From Indolivaga macrotermitis (GTDB lineage: Bacteria > Bacteroidota > Bacteroidia > Bacteroidales > Dysgonomonadaceae): 64,000 nucleotides of DNA. The position numbers and the translations under genes are program-made. Within the stretch, counting starts at the first letter, position 1, and the number at the start of each line of letters is the position of its first letter. Below the pieces are notes generated by a model. That model made no database searches and was not told the origin of the DNA. It was given only the letters and a program-made list of their open reading frames with translations. Shown here piece by piece: positions 26,687 through 35,399 of the stretch. The stretch is from the NCBI RefSeq assembly GCF_900128985.1, contig NZ_FQUC01000013.1, positions 1-64,000 of the forward strand, in the 5' to 3' direction.

Positions 26687-28174
26687 TTACTTATTTTCCC
26701 ACTTTACATTACGCATATCTCCCGTTTCAAGGAATGCTTTATGAAATGCATAGCAATTATAAATATCCAGAGGTGTTTGACCTTGAACATTATTGTTCAG
26801 ATACTCACGTAATAGGGGTCTGTATTCGGGATGTGCGCACTTTTCAATAATCTCTTCGGCACGTTGCCTTGGAGATTTTCCCCGAAGGTCTGCAACTCCA
26901 TATTCAGAAATAATGATCTTAACAGAATGTTCGCTATGGTCTTCATGAGCTACAGAAGGAACAAATGCACTGATCTTTCCGTCTTTTGCAGTAGATGGTG
27001 TAACAAAGATAGAAACATAAGATCCTCTGGTGAAATCACCTGAACCACCGATACCATTCATCATTTTCGTACCCATTACATGAGTTGAATTGATATTTCC
27101 GAAGATATCCGCTTCTAATGCTGTATTAATTGCAATAACACCTAAACGGCGAACGACCTCCTGATTGTTAGAAATTTCGGAAGGACGAAGAACTATTCTT
27201 TCTTTAAAGAACTCAAGGTTCTTATAAACTTTTTCGATACAAGGATTACTTACGGTTAAAGAACATCCGCTCGCAAATTTAATACGACCTGACTCCATTA
27301 GGTCAATAACTGCATCCTGAATAACTTCTGTATAAACTTCAAAGTCCGGAATTTCTTTACTTTCGCCCATTGCAGCCAATACTGCATTTGCTATATTACC
27401 TACACCAGACTGTACGGGAAGAAATGTTTTCGGCATACGGCCTTCAGCCATTTCTTTGATAAAGAAGTTAGCAACATTATTTCCTATCTTGGTAGTAACT
27501 TCATCTACCGGAGCAAAACTTCCACCCTCATTAGGGGTATTTGATTTCACAACTATTATTTTGCTAGGATCTACTTTAAGATGATCTTTGCCTATTCTAT
27601 CGCGGACTGTGTATACAGGAATCTCCTGACGGTGAGGAGGGCTTGCTAACTCTACAATATCATGCATACCTCTCATCCCCTTAGGATTCCAGGTATTTAA
27701 TTCTACAATCACAATTTTAGCCTTTTGAGCAATTGTTGGAGAGATGCCTACACCACATGTTGGAACGATTTCACCATCTTCTGTTACATCACATGCTTCG
27801 ATAATTGCTATATCAACACCTCCTAAGAATCCATAACGGATTTCCTGAGCCAAAGACGAAAGATGCATATCGAAATAAGGAACTTCGCCCGAATTAATTG
27901 CACTTCTTAAATCTTTGTTAGTCTGATAAGGTGTTCTGAACTTAATTGCATGTGCTCTAGCTAATGCTCCATCAATTGAATCTCCTGTTGATGCTCCGGT
28001 AAACATTCCGATCTTGAACGGATTACCTTTCGCGTGTTCTGCTTCTGCAAGTTTAGCGATAGCAACAGGTACAACTTTGGGACATCCGGCGTGAGTAAAA
28101 CCACTGAAACCTACATTATCTCCATTTTTGACAAGACTGGCAGCCTCGTCAGCACTCATAAACTTTAATGCCAT
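26687..28174 (-). CDS. Acetyl-CoA hydrolase / succinate (propionate) CoA-transferase
   Basis: A 495-residue class I CoA-transferase of the Ach1/Cat1/ScpC group, which moves CoA between acetate, succinate and propionate. The catalytic Glu lies in TALEADIFGNINSTHVMG (about residue 353). The glycine-rich NGIGGSGDFTRGS and the C-terminal SEYGVADLRGKSPRQRA are group hallmarks. In succinate- and propionate-producing Bacteroidales this activity releases propionate or recovers succinyl-CoA. Preferred-codon use suggests good expression. The exact acyl partner cannot be set from sequence. Confidence 0.9.
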   Translation of the reverse strand: MALKFMSADEAASLVKNGDNVGFSGFTHAGCPKVVPVAIAKLAEAEHAKGNPFKIGMFTGASTGDSIDGALARAHAIKFRTPYQTNKDLRSAINSGEVPYFDMHLSSLAQEIRYGFLGGVDIAIIEACDVTEDGEIVPTCGVGISPTIAQKAKIVIVELNTWNPKGMRGMHDIVELASPPHRQEIPVYTVRDRIGKDHLKVDPSKIIVVKSNTPNEGGSFAPVDEVTTKIGNNVANFFIKEMAEGRMPKTFLPVQSGVGNIANAVLAAMGESKEIPDFEVYTEVIQDAVIDLMESGRIKFASGCSLTVSNPCIEKVYKNLEFFKERIVLRPSEISNNQEVVRRLGVIAINTALEADIFGNINSTHVMGTKMMNGIGGSGDFTRGSYVSIFVTPSTAKDGKISAFVPSVAHEDHSEHSVKIIISEYGVADLRGKSPRQRAEEIIEKCAHPEYRPLLREYLNNNVQGQTPLDIYNCYAFHKAFLETGDMRNVKWENK

Positions 28175-28218
28175 TACTTTTGTTAATTGATTATTTTATT
28201 TTTTTCTAGTATAATAGT

Positions 28219-28686
28219 TTAATACTTACGTTCCAGTATAATGGAATGAATGAAAGCCCGTCTCAAATCCTCCTGAGTTTCGAGCTGTAAGTCAATTGAG
28301 CGACTTGCTTTCCCCTCATCTTGCGAAAACGCAATTCTCTCTTCCTTCTTCTCATTCTCCATTTGCTGAATTGCAGAAACACCTTCTTCCATATAATTAT
28401 AACTGGCAACAGTAGGCACCGACTGGGGGAAAGACCTTTCTGTTGATAAAGGGGAATTAACCTCTACTGTGGAAGATTCCTGATTTTCGGTAGATAACCT
28501 TCTGGGACGTGAAAATGGTGCAGCACTGGGCTGAGCCTGTTCTTGATTTTGTTGCGAAGGAACCAATCGGGGACGAGGTTGAGTGAGAGCCCTCTCTTTA
28601 TTCTTTTTTACTTCTTTTTGATAATTGCGGATAATACTAACTACCACTCCTATTGCAATAATACCATATATGATCAAATTCTCCAT
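28219..28686 (-). CDS. Hypothetical protein with N-terminal membrane anchor
   Basis: A 155-residue protein: one membrane helix at residues 3-20 (NLIIYGIIAIGVVVSIIRNY), then a Lys/Arg, Pro and Gln-rich hydrophilic region, probably disordered (RPRLVPSQQNQEQAQPSAAP), and a C-terminal helix LQTQEDLRRAFIHSIILERKY. I do not recognise a family beyond poorly described Bacteroidales proteins. It lies 44 bases upstream of the CoA-transferase gene in the same direction and has a -7-like box at 28723-28730, so the two may be cotranscribed. Confidence 0.6.
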   Translation of the reverse strand: MENLIIYGIIAIGVVVSIIRNYQKEVKKNKERALTQPRPRLVPSQQNQEQAQPSAAPFSRPRRLSTENQESSTVEVNSPLSTERSFPQSVPTVASYNYMEEGVSAIQQMENEKKEERIAFSQDEGKASRSIDLQLETQEDLRRAFIHSIILERKY

Positions 28687-29006
28687 ATACGAAGTTTTAT
28701 ATTCTCTGTTTCAGTAACTACGCAAAGTTACAAATTAAGTTCATTTACATAAAATAAAAAGCATAAAACATTTTATCATAATGATATAATTGACCAGACG
28801 ACCTGTTAAAACAAAATCGTTAAAAGATTGTTAAATATATAAAGTTAAAAACACTATATAAAATAAGTATACCATATTACAGATATAAGTATCTTAATTT
28901 TGTAGTGGCTAATACTTCCTTTTCAATGATATTACAGTGGGTATCAGATCAACAATAACGTATTCGTGAATTAACATGTAGCCTAACTAACGATAATAAT
29001 AACTAT
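28687..29006. promoter_or_regulatory. Divergent promoter region
   Basis: A 320-base gap between divergent genes. On the minus strand TAACTTTG at 28723-28730 lies 37 bases before the anchored-protein gene. On the plus strand TAATTTTG at 28895-28902 lies 104 bases before the PCMD lipoprotein. The rest is AT-rich with no further structure seen. Confidence 0.5.
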
Positions 29007-30110
29007 ATGAAAACAAAGCTAATCCTATTCTTTTGTTGTCTAACAATTTCTTTCATCTCATGCATCAAGGATGAGCCCGAAAATATCGAAGCCGATATTC
29101 TCAGTTTCAGTTTCGAAGATTATCCTGAGATGAAGGCAATACCGAGTAAAGAGTCCAGTAAGATGGTATTCGAAATAACCGATACAACTATCGACATTAC
29201 CCGGTTAATTCCTAAAATAGAAATATCGACAGGCGCAACGATCACTCCCTCGCCCGATATTGCTCAGGATTTTTCGGATACTGTTACTTACATCGTATCA
29301 TCAGAAAATAAACGATGGTCGCGCTCCTATCAGGTATTAATTAAACAAATGATACCGCTTCATTTTTCTTTTGAAGATTGGGGTACGGCCGGAACAGGCA
29401 TCATGAAATATCCGACACTGAGTGACGAAACATGGGCAAATGCGAATCCCGGTATAGCACTGGCAAAATTCGGAAGAGTAGACGAATACCCTACCCGGTC
29501 AACTACCGATGCTTACAATGGCGAATATGCTGCATTGCTGGAAACACAAAGAGGAGGAACCTACTTCGGCTTTAAGATCCCGATATTCTCAGGTTCGTTA
29601 TTCAGAGGAAAATTCGGGTCTATAAATATGTCTGATTTTGCCAAGACCGTACAATTCGGACAACCTCACCCTCAGGAAAAAGGGCGTCCTATCATCTTTA
29701 AAGGATACTATAAGTATAAAGTGGGAGAACCATTCTATGATGAAAATGACAATATAGTACCCGGACGAATTGACGAATGTTCTATATATGCAGTCTTATA
29801 TAAAATAACCAAAGGTGTTGCAGGAACTAAAGACGATGAATTTCTGGATGGAACTAATATCCTGACTTCGGACAAAATAGTGGCGACAGCTATACTAGCT
29901 GATAATAGTGCTAAAAGCGAATATACCTATTTCGAAATTCCGTTCAAATATAAAGAAGCCCCTAACTATTCTTTATACGATTACAAGTTGGCCGTTGTGT
30001 TTGCATCCAGTAAGGAAGGTGACTTCTATAGAGGAGCTATAGGTAGCACCCTGATAGTTGACGAAATAGAAGTTGTATGCCAGACATATTCGAGCCGAGA
30101 CAAAGAATAA
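29007..30110 (+). CDS. PCMD-domain lipoprotein
   Basis: A 367-residue outer-membrane or surface lipoprotein. The signal peptide ends in a lipobox FISC (Cys19). An N-terminal DUF4959-like or Ig-like portion (ILSFSFEDYPEMKAIPSKE) covers about residues 25-110. It is followed by the putative carbohydrate metabolism domain (PCMD): LHFSFEDWG, then AYNGEYAALLETQRGG, RPIIFKGYYKYK and a closing GSTLIVDEIEVVC. PCMD proteins of gut Bacteroidota are predicted glycan-binding beta-sandwiches; a precise ligand is unknown. The next gene, an outer-membrane barrel, starts 26 bases later and is probably a partner. Confidence 0.85.
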   Translation: MKTKLILFFCCLTISFISCIKDEPENIEADILSFSFEDYPEMKAIPSKESSKMVFEITDTTIDITRLIPKIEISTGATITPSPDIAQDFSDTVTYIVSSENKRWSRSYQVLIKQMIPLHFSFEDWGTAGTGIMKYPTLSDETWANANPGIALAKFGRVDEYPTRSTTDAYNGEYAALLETQRGGTYFGFKIPIFSGSLFRGKFGSINMSDFAKTVQFGQPHPQEKGRPIIFKGYYKYKVGEPFYDENDNIVPGRIDECSIYAVLYKITKGVAGTKDDEFLDGTNILTSDKIVATAILADNSAKSEYTYFEIPFKYKEAPNYSLYDYKLAVVFASSKEGDFYRGAIGSTLIVDEIEVVCQTYSSRDKE

Positions 30111-30136
30111 TAGCAAACTTTTAGAAAGACAAACAT

Positions 30137-30886
30137 ATGACCAGATATATCAGCATTTTAATTGTTCTACTCGTTACCGCATCTGCTTACGGTTTCGATT
30201 TCAGAAAAGAAAATTTAGAACACAAAATAGTAGCCGGATTTAATTTTGGAGCAACTACTCCAACTTCTATCCCCCGCGAAATACGAAAAATAGAGGGATG
30301 GTGGCCACAATTTACCCCCCAGCTGGGTTATAATATTATCTATAACACCAGCGACAAATGGGCTGTAGGATCAGGTATATTACTCGATTACAAAGGTATG
30401 GGAGTGAGAGACCGCGTTAAATACCTTTATACCGAGGTCAAACTTGAAAAAGATGGTAATTATCTTACTGGGTACTTTACCGGAAAGAACGAGACTACCG
30501 TGAAAATGGCATATGTGACTATACCATTATACGCCCGGTTTAAGATAAATGACACATGGAATGTACGAGGTGGAGGGTATATGTCTTATGCTTATAGTAC
30601 ATCTTTCAAAGGTAAGGTTTGGGACGGATATATGAGAGCTCCGGATCCTACAGGTTCGGAGATTGTTATCGAAAACAAAGGAGATGCGACTTTTGACTTT
30701 GGAGACGATGTCAAAACATTTGACTTCGGAATTTTAGCCGGAGGTGAAATGAAAATCAATCAACGGTTCAATGTCTTCGGAACCTTTAACTGGGGTTTAA
30801 CCCCTATTTTTCATAACAGCTTCAAAGCTGTTCCTTTCAAGATGCACAATATATATGTAACATTAGGGATATCTTATAATCTCTGA
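30137..30886 (+). CDS. Outer-membrane beta-barrel protein
   Basis: A 249-residue protein with signal peptide MTRYISILIVLLVTASAYG, then alternating amphipathic strands with Tyr/Trp/Phe ends (KIVAGFNFGATTPTSIPREI, WAVGSGILLDYKG, MAYVTIPLYARFKI) and a C-terminal strand NIYVTLGISYNL ending in Leu. This fits the PorT/OmpW-sized barrel group of Bacteroidota. It almost certainly forms an operon with the PCMD lipoprotein just upstream. Two bases after its stop an overlapping frame starts, and a strong terminator is 25 bases beyond the stop. Confidence 0.8.
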   Translation: MTRYISILIVLLVTASAYGFDFRKENLEHKIVAGFNFGATTPTSIPREIRKIEGWWPQFTPQLGYNIIYNTSDKWAVGSGILLDYKGMGVRDRVKYLYTEVKLEKDGNYLTGYFTGKNETTVKMAYVTIPLYARFKINDTWNVRGGGYMSYAYSTSFKGKVWDGYMRAPDPTGSEIVIENKGDATFDFGDDVKTFDFGILAGGEMKINQRFNVFGTFNWGLTPIFHNSFKAVPFKMHNIYVTLGISYNL

Positions 30887-30887
30887 T

Positions 30888-31280
30888 ATGCATATTCCGT
30901 TTTTCAGAAGTAAAGCTGTATTTAAAGAAATACAGCTTTTTCTTTTTAGCCTACGTTTTCTTAACGGCAACACTGATCTAAAAGAATATATAGAAAATAA
31001 CATCCGTTACCCAATGGCATCTCTCGATATGGAAATTGGAGGAAAGACCTTTCTTTCATTCTATGTCAATCCGGATAAAACAATATCTGATATAACAGTA
31101 GTGGAAGGAGTAGATCCGCTCATAGAAAAGGAATGTGAAAGAGTCATTAAAACAATGAGAGACATGTGGAATCCGGGAGCTATTGATGGTAAGAAAATAC
31201 CAGTCTCTGTGACTATAGGAATCAACTTTGAAACTAAAGCCGTGATATATTATTCAAGACCCGGAAAAGAAGATTTATAA
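30888..31280 (+). CDS. TonB C-terminal-domain protein lacking a membrane anchor
   Basis: A 130-residue frame whose residues from about 24 onward read as a TonB C-terminal domain: LNGNTDLKEYIENNIRYP, FLSFYVNPDKTISDITVVEG, then MRDMWNPGAIDGKKIPVSV and a closing INFETKAV. There is no signal peptide or membrane helix. The frame's first 17 codons contain a strong terminator hairpin (30912-30945), so either the true start is downstream, translation is coupled to the barrel gene, or this is a 5'-truncated remnant of a longer energy-transducer-like gene. I favour a remnant or a short orphan domain. Start not reliable. Confidence 0.55.
   Translation: MHIPFFRSKAVFKEIQLFLFSLRFLNGNTDLKEYIENNIRYPMASLDMEIGGKTFLSFYVNPDKTISDITVVEGVDPLIEKECERVIKTMRDMWNPGAIDGKKIPVSVTIGINFETKAVIYYSRPGKEDL
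30912..30947 (+). terminator. Terminator of the PCMD-barrel operon
   Basis: Perfect 12-base stem AAAGCTGTATTT (30912-30923) with AAATACAGCTTT (30928-30939), four-base loop, tail TTCTTTTT. It lies inside the annotated frame of the TonB-domain gene. Confidence 0.85.
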
Positions 31281-31611
31281 GGCGAATCAGTTGTTGAAGA
31301 TGTTCTATATTTTGCTGTAATGATCTTTATAGATAGGTGACAATAACTAAACAGAGGTGACATTTGGCTGTTACCTGAGTGTCACTTTTGTCACCTTGCT
31401 ATTGCGCTATAAATCAGTAAAATATTCTAAAAAAAGGTGACAAAGGTGACAAAAGTGACACCATTTTTGAATTTATTTTTTTTTTAATTTATAGTTTTCA
31501 AGTTTGTTCTGTTCCAATATGTCAAAGGTCTCTTTGCTAATAGATAAAAATAAAAGAGGCATATCCGATATTCTGAACATGCCTCTTTTCCTGTATATAA
31601 TTTTGTTTTAC
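31281..31611. repeat. GGTGACA repeat cluster C and MATE terminator
   Basis: Direct GGTGACA copies at 31336-31342, 31356-31362, 31436-31442 and 31445-31451, GTGACA at 31455-31460, and inverted TGTCAC(C) at 31380-31385 and 31389-31395. This is the largest of three such clusters. At 31553-31590 an 11-base stem (AAAAGAGGCAT and its complement) with a T-rich minus-strand tail terminates the MATE gene. No gene is present. Confidence 0.65.
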
Positions 31612-32949
31612 TTATATCTCTTTAGTCCGCCAGTTGGCCTTTTTCAGATAGATGAATGAAAGAACCATCAGCGTACCCCAATATACATATTCAACAGTCC
31701 AGCAAGCAGCGACCGACGACTTGTTATGGATCACTATAACATACATTGCAAACACATAGAAAACAATAGTTATAAGCTCAAAGATCAAAGCCCAACGGGT
31801 ATTTCCTGTTCCCGATATCGAATTGAATAACACAGTACCAATACTACAGATAGGCAAAGCTAACAGTAATACATACAATGGAGTTACAGTCTCATATACC
31901 AGGGACATATCTTTGTTAGATGCTATCAGTCCGATCCAAAATTCAGGATTAACAACTGTAATAAGAGCCATCACCACAATGATCGCAAGATTAAGTATAC
32001 AGATCCTTTGAATCAGAGGCCATACATTCTTATATACCTTAGTACCCATCGTATTACTTACTAAAGTATTAGCCGTAGTCGATAGTGAATTCATAGGGAT
32101 AAAATATATCATATAGAAAGTCCGGATGATATTGGTTATTGCCAAATCCCTTTCCCCGTGATTTTCTATTGCCAAAAAGAAGATAAACCAGGTAGACATC
32201 GAAATAGCATATTGAGCCATTGTGAACACCGATATATTAAGAATACGGCGTACTATCGAAAAACGAAACTTCATCTTCTGGAAGCCGTATTTCTTTAAAT
32301 CCACCGTTTTTGCTGTATATATTGCGAAAAATAATATGGAAGATATTTCTGCTAATACAGAGGCCATACCTGCTCCGGCTATACCCATCTGGGGGAAACC
32401 GAAATTTCCGAATATCAGAATATAATCGAAAACAATATTCACAACAGTCATTACTGCCGCATTCATTGTTAACACCTTTGTGCGGGCAATTCCGACATAA
32501 AATGCCCTGAACATTATATTGACGGATGCAAAGAAAAATCCGAAAGTACGCCATTCCAAATATTCAGAAGCAGCTTCGTACACATGCGGAGATTTTATCA
32601 ATATAGGTAACAGATGCGAAGAAAAAGCTGTAGACGCAAAGTATAGTATTGCTGCAAAAGCCAGCAAAAACATCATTCCCTGCATCACTATAGTCCCTAT
32701 CTGGTCATAATTTCGTTCTCCGTTACGGCGTCCTATCATTATCTGAGCACCGATACTGAAACCAAAACCCAGCATGAAAAAAGCTATATAATATATACCG
32801 GCTAATCCGGCAGCTCCAAACTCAACCTCTCCTACTCTTCCTAAGAATATGGTATTGGCGATCTGCATAACATTCTGGGTCAACAACCCAAGCATGATCG
32901 GCAGACTTACTTTCCATATATCCGCATAAGAATATACTTTTGACTCCAT
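31612..32949 (-). CDS. MATE family efflux transporter
   Basis: A 445-residue inner-membrane transporter with twelve predicted helices in the two-bundle MATE layout: first bundle begins VSLPIMLGLLTQNVMQIANTIFLGRVG, second begins with ILNISVFTMAQYAISMSTWF. MATE pumps expel cationic drugs or metabolites using a Na+ or H+ gradient; the substrate is not predictable. Length is normal. It is flanked by terminators on both sides, so it is a single-gene unit. Confidence 0.92.
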   Translation of the reverse strand: MESKVYSYADIWKVSLPIMLGLLTQNVMQIANTIFLGRVGEVEFGAAGLAGIYYIAFFMLGFGFSIGAQIMIGRRNGERNYDQIGTIVMQGMMFLLAFAAILYFASTAFSSHLLPILIKSPHVYEAASEYLEWRTFGFFFASVNIMFRAFYVGIARTKVLTMNAAVMTVVNIVFDYILIFGNFGFPQMGIAGAGMASVLAEISSILFFAIYTAKTVDLKKYGFQKMKFRFSIVRRILNISVFTMAQYAISMSTWFIFFLAIENHGERDLAITNIIRTFYMIYFIPMNSLSTTANTLVSNTMGTKVYKNVWPLIQRICILNLAIIVVMALITVVNPEFWIGLIASNKDMSLVYETVTPLYVLLLALPICSIGTVLFNSISGTGNTRWALIFELITIVFYVFAMYVIVIHNKSSVAACWTVEYVYWGTLMVLSFIYLKKANWRTKEI

Positions 32950-32976
32950 AAATGTTGCTTTGTATCTTTTAAAGAC

Positions 32977-33012
32977 AAAGCAGGGGTGATTCTTTTTGTA
33001 TCACCCCGCTTT
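32977..33012 (-). terminator. Terminator after panD
   Basis: Inverted repeat AAAGC(A)GGGGTGAT at 32977-32990 with ATCACCCCGCTTT at 33000-33012, one bulged base, nine-base loop. Confidence 0.7.
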
Positions 33013-33037
33013 ATATAATTGTTTAATTAGTGTTTCT

Positions 33038-33391
33038 TTATTTAACCAGCTTGTTGGTTACCGTATCGGGAAATACTATCCAGGGTTTAAATGTTTTGGC
33101 TTCCTCAAAATCCATTATCGCATACGAGATTATAATAATGATATCTCCCGGCTGGACCTTGCGAGCAGCTGCACCATTCAAACAAATGGTCCCCGAGCCT
33201 CTTTCTCCTTTAATTATATATGTTTCGAGGCGCTCACCATTGTTATTATCAACAATACATACTTTTTCTCCTTCAATCATATTGGCAGCATCCATCAGAT
33301 CTTCATCAATAGTTATGCTTCCTACATAATTCAGATTAGCTTCTGTTACAGTAACCCTATGTATTTTCGACTTTAAAACTTCTATTTTCAT
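33038..33391 (-). CDS. panD: Aspartate 1-decarboxylase
   Basis: A 117-residue pyruvoyl enzyme that turns aspartate into beta-alanine for pantothenate and CoA. Self-cleavage occurs at Gly24-Ser25 in NYVGSIT, making the pyruvoyl group. The catalytic [14 protein letters not shown] and the NGAAARK(V)QPGD segments are also present. Length is normal for the proenzyme. It follows panC by 57 bases in the same direction, so beta-alanine supply and condensation are cotranscribed. Confidence 0.96.
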   Translation of the reverse strand: MKIEVLKSKIHRVTVTEANLNYVGSITIDEDLMDAANMIEGEKVCIVDNNNGERLETYIIKGERGSGTICLNGAAARKVQPGDIIIIISYAIMDFEEAKTFKPWIVFPDTVTNKLVK

Positions 33392-33448
33392 TTCTTACTG
33401 AAGGTTCAGAAAACCTTTCTTTTAGTTTAATATACTTCTAATATTTAC

Positions 33449-34300
33449 TCAGTCCTTTTGATAGTAAGTTATATTATCAATCAGTCTTACTTCTCCGCAA
33501 AATACAGTTATACATCCAACGGCATACTTTGTATCTTCCCAATTAGTTATAGATTGTAATGTATTGCCATCTACAATTTCGAAATATTCTACTTCGAGAG
33601 GCTCTACCCTATTTATTTCGTCTTTTACTGTTTTGGTAGTTTCTTCTACTGTGTATAAGTTTATTCGATCTTTACTCTTAAATAAAGCCTTACTTATAGT
33701 TACAGCAGCTTCTTTATCCTTCTCTGATAATCTTTGATTACGGCTACTTTTTGCAAGCCCCGATTCTTCCCGGATAATAGGCATTGGGATTATTTCGACC
33801 GGAATACTGTATTGCTTTACCATTTCGCGGATAATTGCTAATTGCTGAAAATCCTTCTCTCCAAAATATGCCCTATCAGGCTTTACAATATCAAAAAGAC
33901 GGCTAACAACCTGTGCAACCCCGTTAAAGTGCCCCGGACGATACTTTCCCTCCATCACTTTATCCAGTTGTCCAAAGTCAAATTGACGGGTATCCGGTTC
34001 CGGATAAATCTCCTTTGCAGTTGGTACAAAAACGATATCGGCTCCCACTTTTTCCAACAGAGCAGTATCCTCGGTCAATGTTCTAGGATATTTTTCAAGA
34101 TCGCTTGGGTTATTAAACTGTGTGGGATTTACAAAAACACTAACTACCGTAATATCGTTTTGCTCGGTACTTTTTACAACTAACGACACATGTCCTTCGT
34201 GTAAAGCGCCCATCGTTGGAACAAAACCTATCGATTTTCCTTCTTTTTTAAGTGATAAAGTGGCCTTTTGGAGGTCAGAAACCGTCTCTAAAATAATCAT
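33449..34300 (-). CDS. panC: Pantoate--beta-alanine ligase
   Basis: A 283-residue ligase that joins pantoate and beta-alanine with ATP, forming pantothenate. PTMGALHEGH is the nucleotidyl-transfer HxGH-type motif. VFVNPTQFNNPSDLEKYPRT, YFGEKDFQQLAIIREMV and SSRNQRLS carry the pantoate- and ATP-binding residues. Together with panD it supplies CoA precursor; panB is not in the window. Divergent from the glycogen-synthase-like gene, an order seen in other Bacteroidales. Confidence 0.96.
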   Translation of the reverse strand: MIILETVSDLQKATLSLKKEGKSIGFVPTMGALHEGHVSLVVKSTEQNDITVVSVFVNPTQFNNPSDLEKYPRTLTEDTALLEKVGADIVFVPTAKEIYPEPDTRQFDFGQLDKVMEGKYRPGHFNGVAQVVSRLFDIVKPDRAYFGEKDFQQLAIIREMVKQYSIPVEIIPMPIIREESGLAKSSRNQRLSEKDKEAAVTISKALFKSKDRINLYTVEETTKTVKDEINRVEPLEVEYFEIVDGNTLQSITNWEDTKYAVGCITVFCGEVRLIDNITYYQKD

Positions 34301-34464
34301 AAACGTTTAACCTAAATTTGTTATCCAAATAACAATGCAAAGCAACTAAATATTTATGAAAAATGAAACTTTCGGAGCCTATCATTTCCGAAAAAACAAC
34401 ATCTTTTATAACCCAGGCTTTTTTTGATTCACCAGAAATTGCATAAAACCAGATTTTTTTTTAT

Positions 34465-34472
34465 TATCTTTG
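34465..34472 (+). promoter_or_regulatory. -7 promoter box of the glycogen-synthase-like gene
   Basis: TATCTTTG; the in-frame ATG at 34470 lies inside this box, so the coding start must be ATG 34497. Confidence 0.6.
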
Positions 34473-34496
34473 TATTGTAAAAACGAAACAACTATA

Positions 34497-35306
34497 ATGA
34501 GCGTAAAAAGAGTTTTATTCATCACACAAGAAATTTTTCCGTATCTACCCGAATCTGCAATAGCCGAAACCTGTAGAAATTTGCCTCAGGCAATACAAGA
34601 AAAAGGTAAGGAAATCAGAACATTCATGCCTAGATTTGGTAGCATCAATGAACGAAGAAATCAATTACATGAAGTAATTCGTTTATCCGGGATGAATTTA
34701 ATTATAGACGACACTGATCATCCTTTAATTATAAAAGTTGCGTCGATACAGGCTGCCCGCATGCAGGTATACTTTATTGATAATGATGATTTCTTCAGTC
34801 GTAAATTTACAACTGAAGACGAAAACGGTGTTGAGTTTCCCGATAACGAAGAGCGAAGCATATTTTATATCAGAGGAGTACTCGAGACAATCAAAAAACT
34901 GAGATGGATACCCGATGTAGTACATTGTCATGGTTGGATGACAGCCTTAGCTCCCTTATATCTTAAATCAGCATTTGCTGACGACCCTTGTTTTAAAGAT
35001 GTTAAGATTGCTTACTCGCTGTATAACGATAATTTCAAACAACCGTTTTCCGATAAATTCTCTTCAAAACTGAAGTTGTCTGGAATTACAGATAAGCATG
35101 TAAAAGATATTGCCGGAACTTCGGTAGACTATGACAAATTGACCCAGTTTGCAATGAAGTATTCGGATGGAGTTATTCAGCAGGAAGAAAATGTAGACTT
35201 GGCTTCACTGGAATATGTCGAAAAGAATAAGATAAAATTCCTGCCATATAAGGGCACAGCACTAGAAGCAGCTGAAGCGATTAATGAATTTTATGACACT
35301 CTGTAA
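34497..35306 (+). CDS. Glycogen/starch-synthase-like protein, N-terminal half only
   Basis: A 269-residue protein from ATG 34497 resembling the N-terminal Rossmann domain of GT5 glycogen synthases: VKRVLFITQEIFPYLPES at the start, FMPRFGSINERR, and PDVVHCHGWMTALAPLYLK. Full glycogen synthase is about 480 residues; the C-terminal nucleotide-sugar domain is missing. The KxGGL glucan-binding motif expected after FPY is replaced by ESAIAETC. It is therefore probably not a competent glycogen synthase on its own, although Bacteroidales genomes keep this short form beside panC. Its function is unknown. Confidence 0.75.
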   Translation: MSVKRVLFITQEIFPYLPESAIAETCRNLPQAIQEKGKEIRTFMPRFGSINERRNQLHEVIRLSGMNLIIDDTDHPLIIKVASIQAARMQVYFIDNDDFFSRKFTTEDENGVEFPDNEERSIFYIRGVLETIKKLRWIPDVVHCHGWMTALAPLYLKSAFADDPCFKDVKIAYSLYNDNFKQPFSDKFSSKLKLSGITDKHVKDIAGTSVDYDKLTQFAMKYSDGVIQQEENVDLASLEYVEKNKIKFLPYKGTALEAAEAINEFYDTL

Positions 35307-35321
35307 TTCATAAAAAAAATG

Positions 35322-35360
35322 AAAAATATGTATTTGCTTTTGCAAGTACATATTTTTTAT
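35322..35360 (+). terminator. Hairpin between the GT5-like gene and the DUF4270 gene
   Basis: Stem of about 16 pairs (35322-35337 with 35342-35357, one G-T pair), four-base loop, followed by TTT; the stem itself ends in a T run. The DUF4270 start is 40 bases further on. Confidence 0.75.
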
Positions 35361-35399
35361 GATCTTTGAACTTCCTAAAATGTAATTTTTAAAAGAAGA

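Noticed and set aside
31336-31460. GGTGACA repeats as a CRISPR array
   Set aside because: The units are only six or seven bases, in both orientations, without spacers of constant length, and no cas gene is present.
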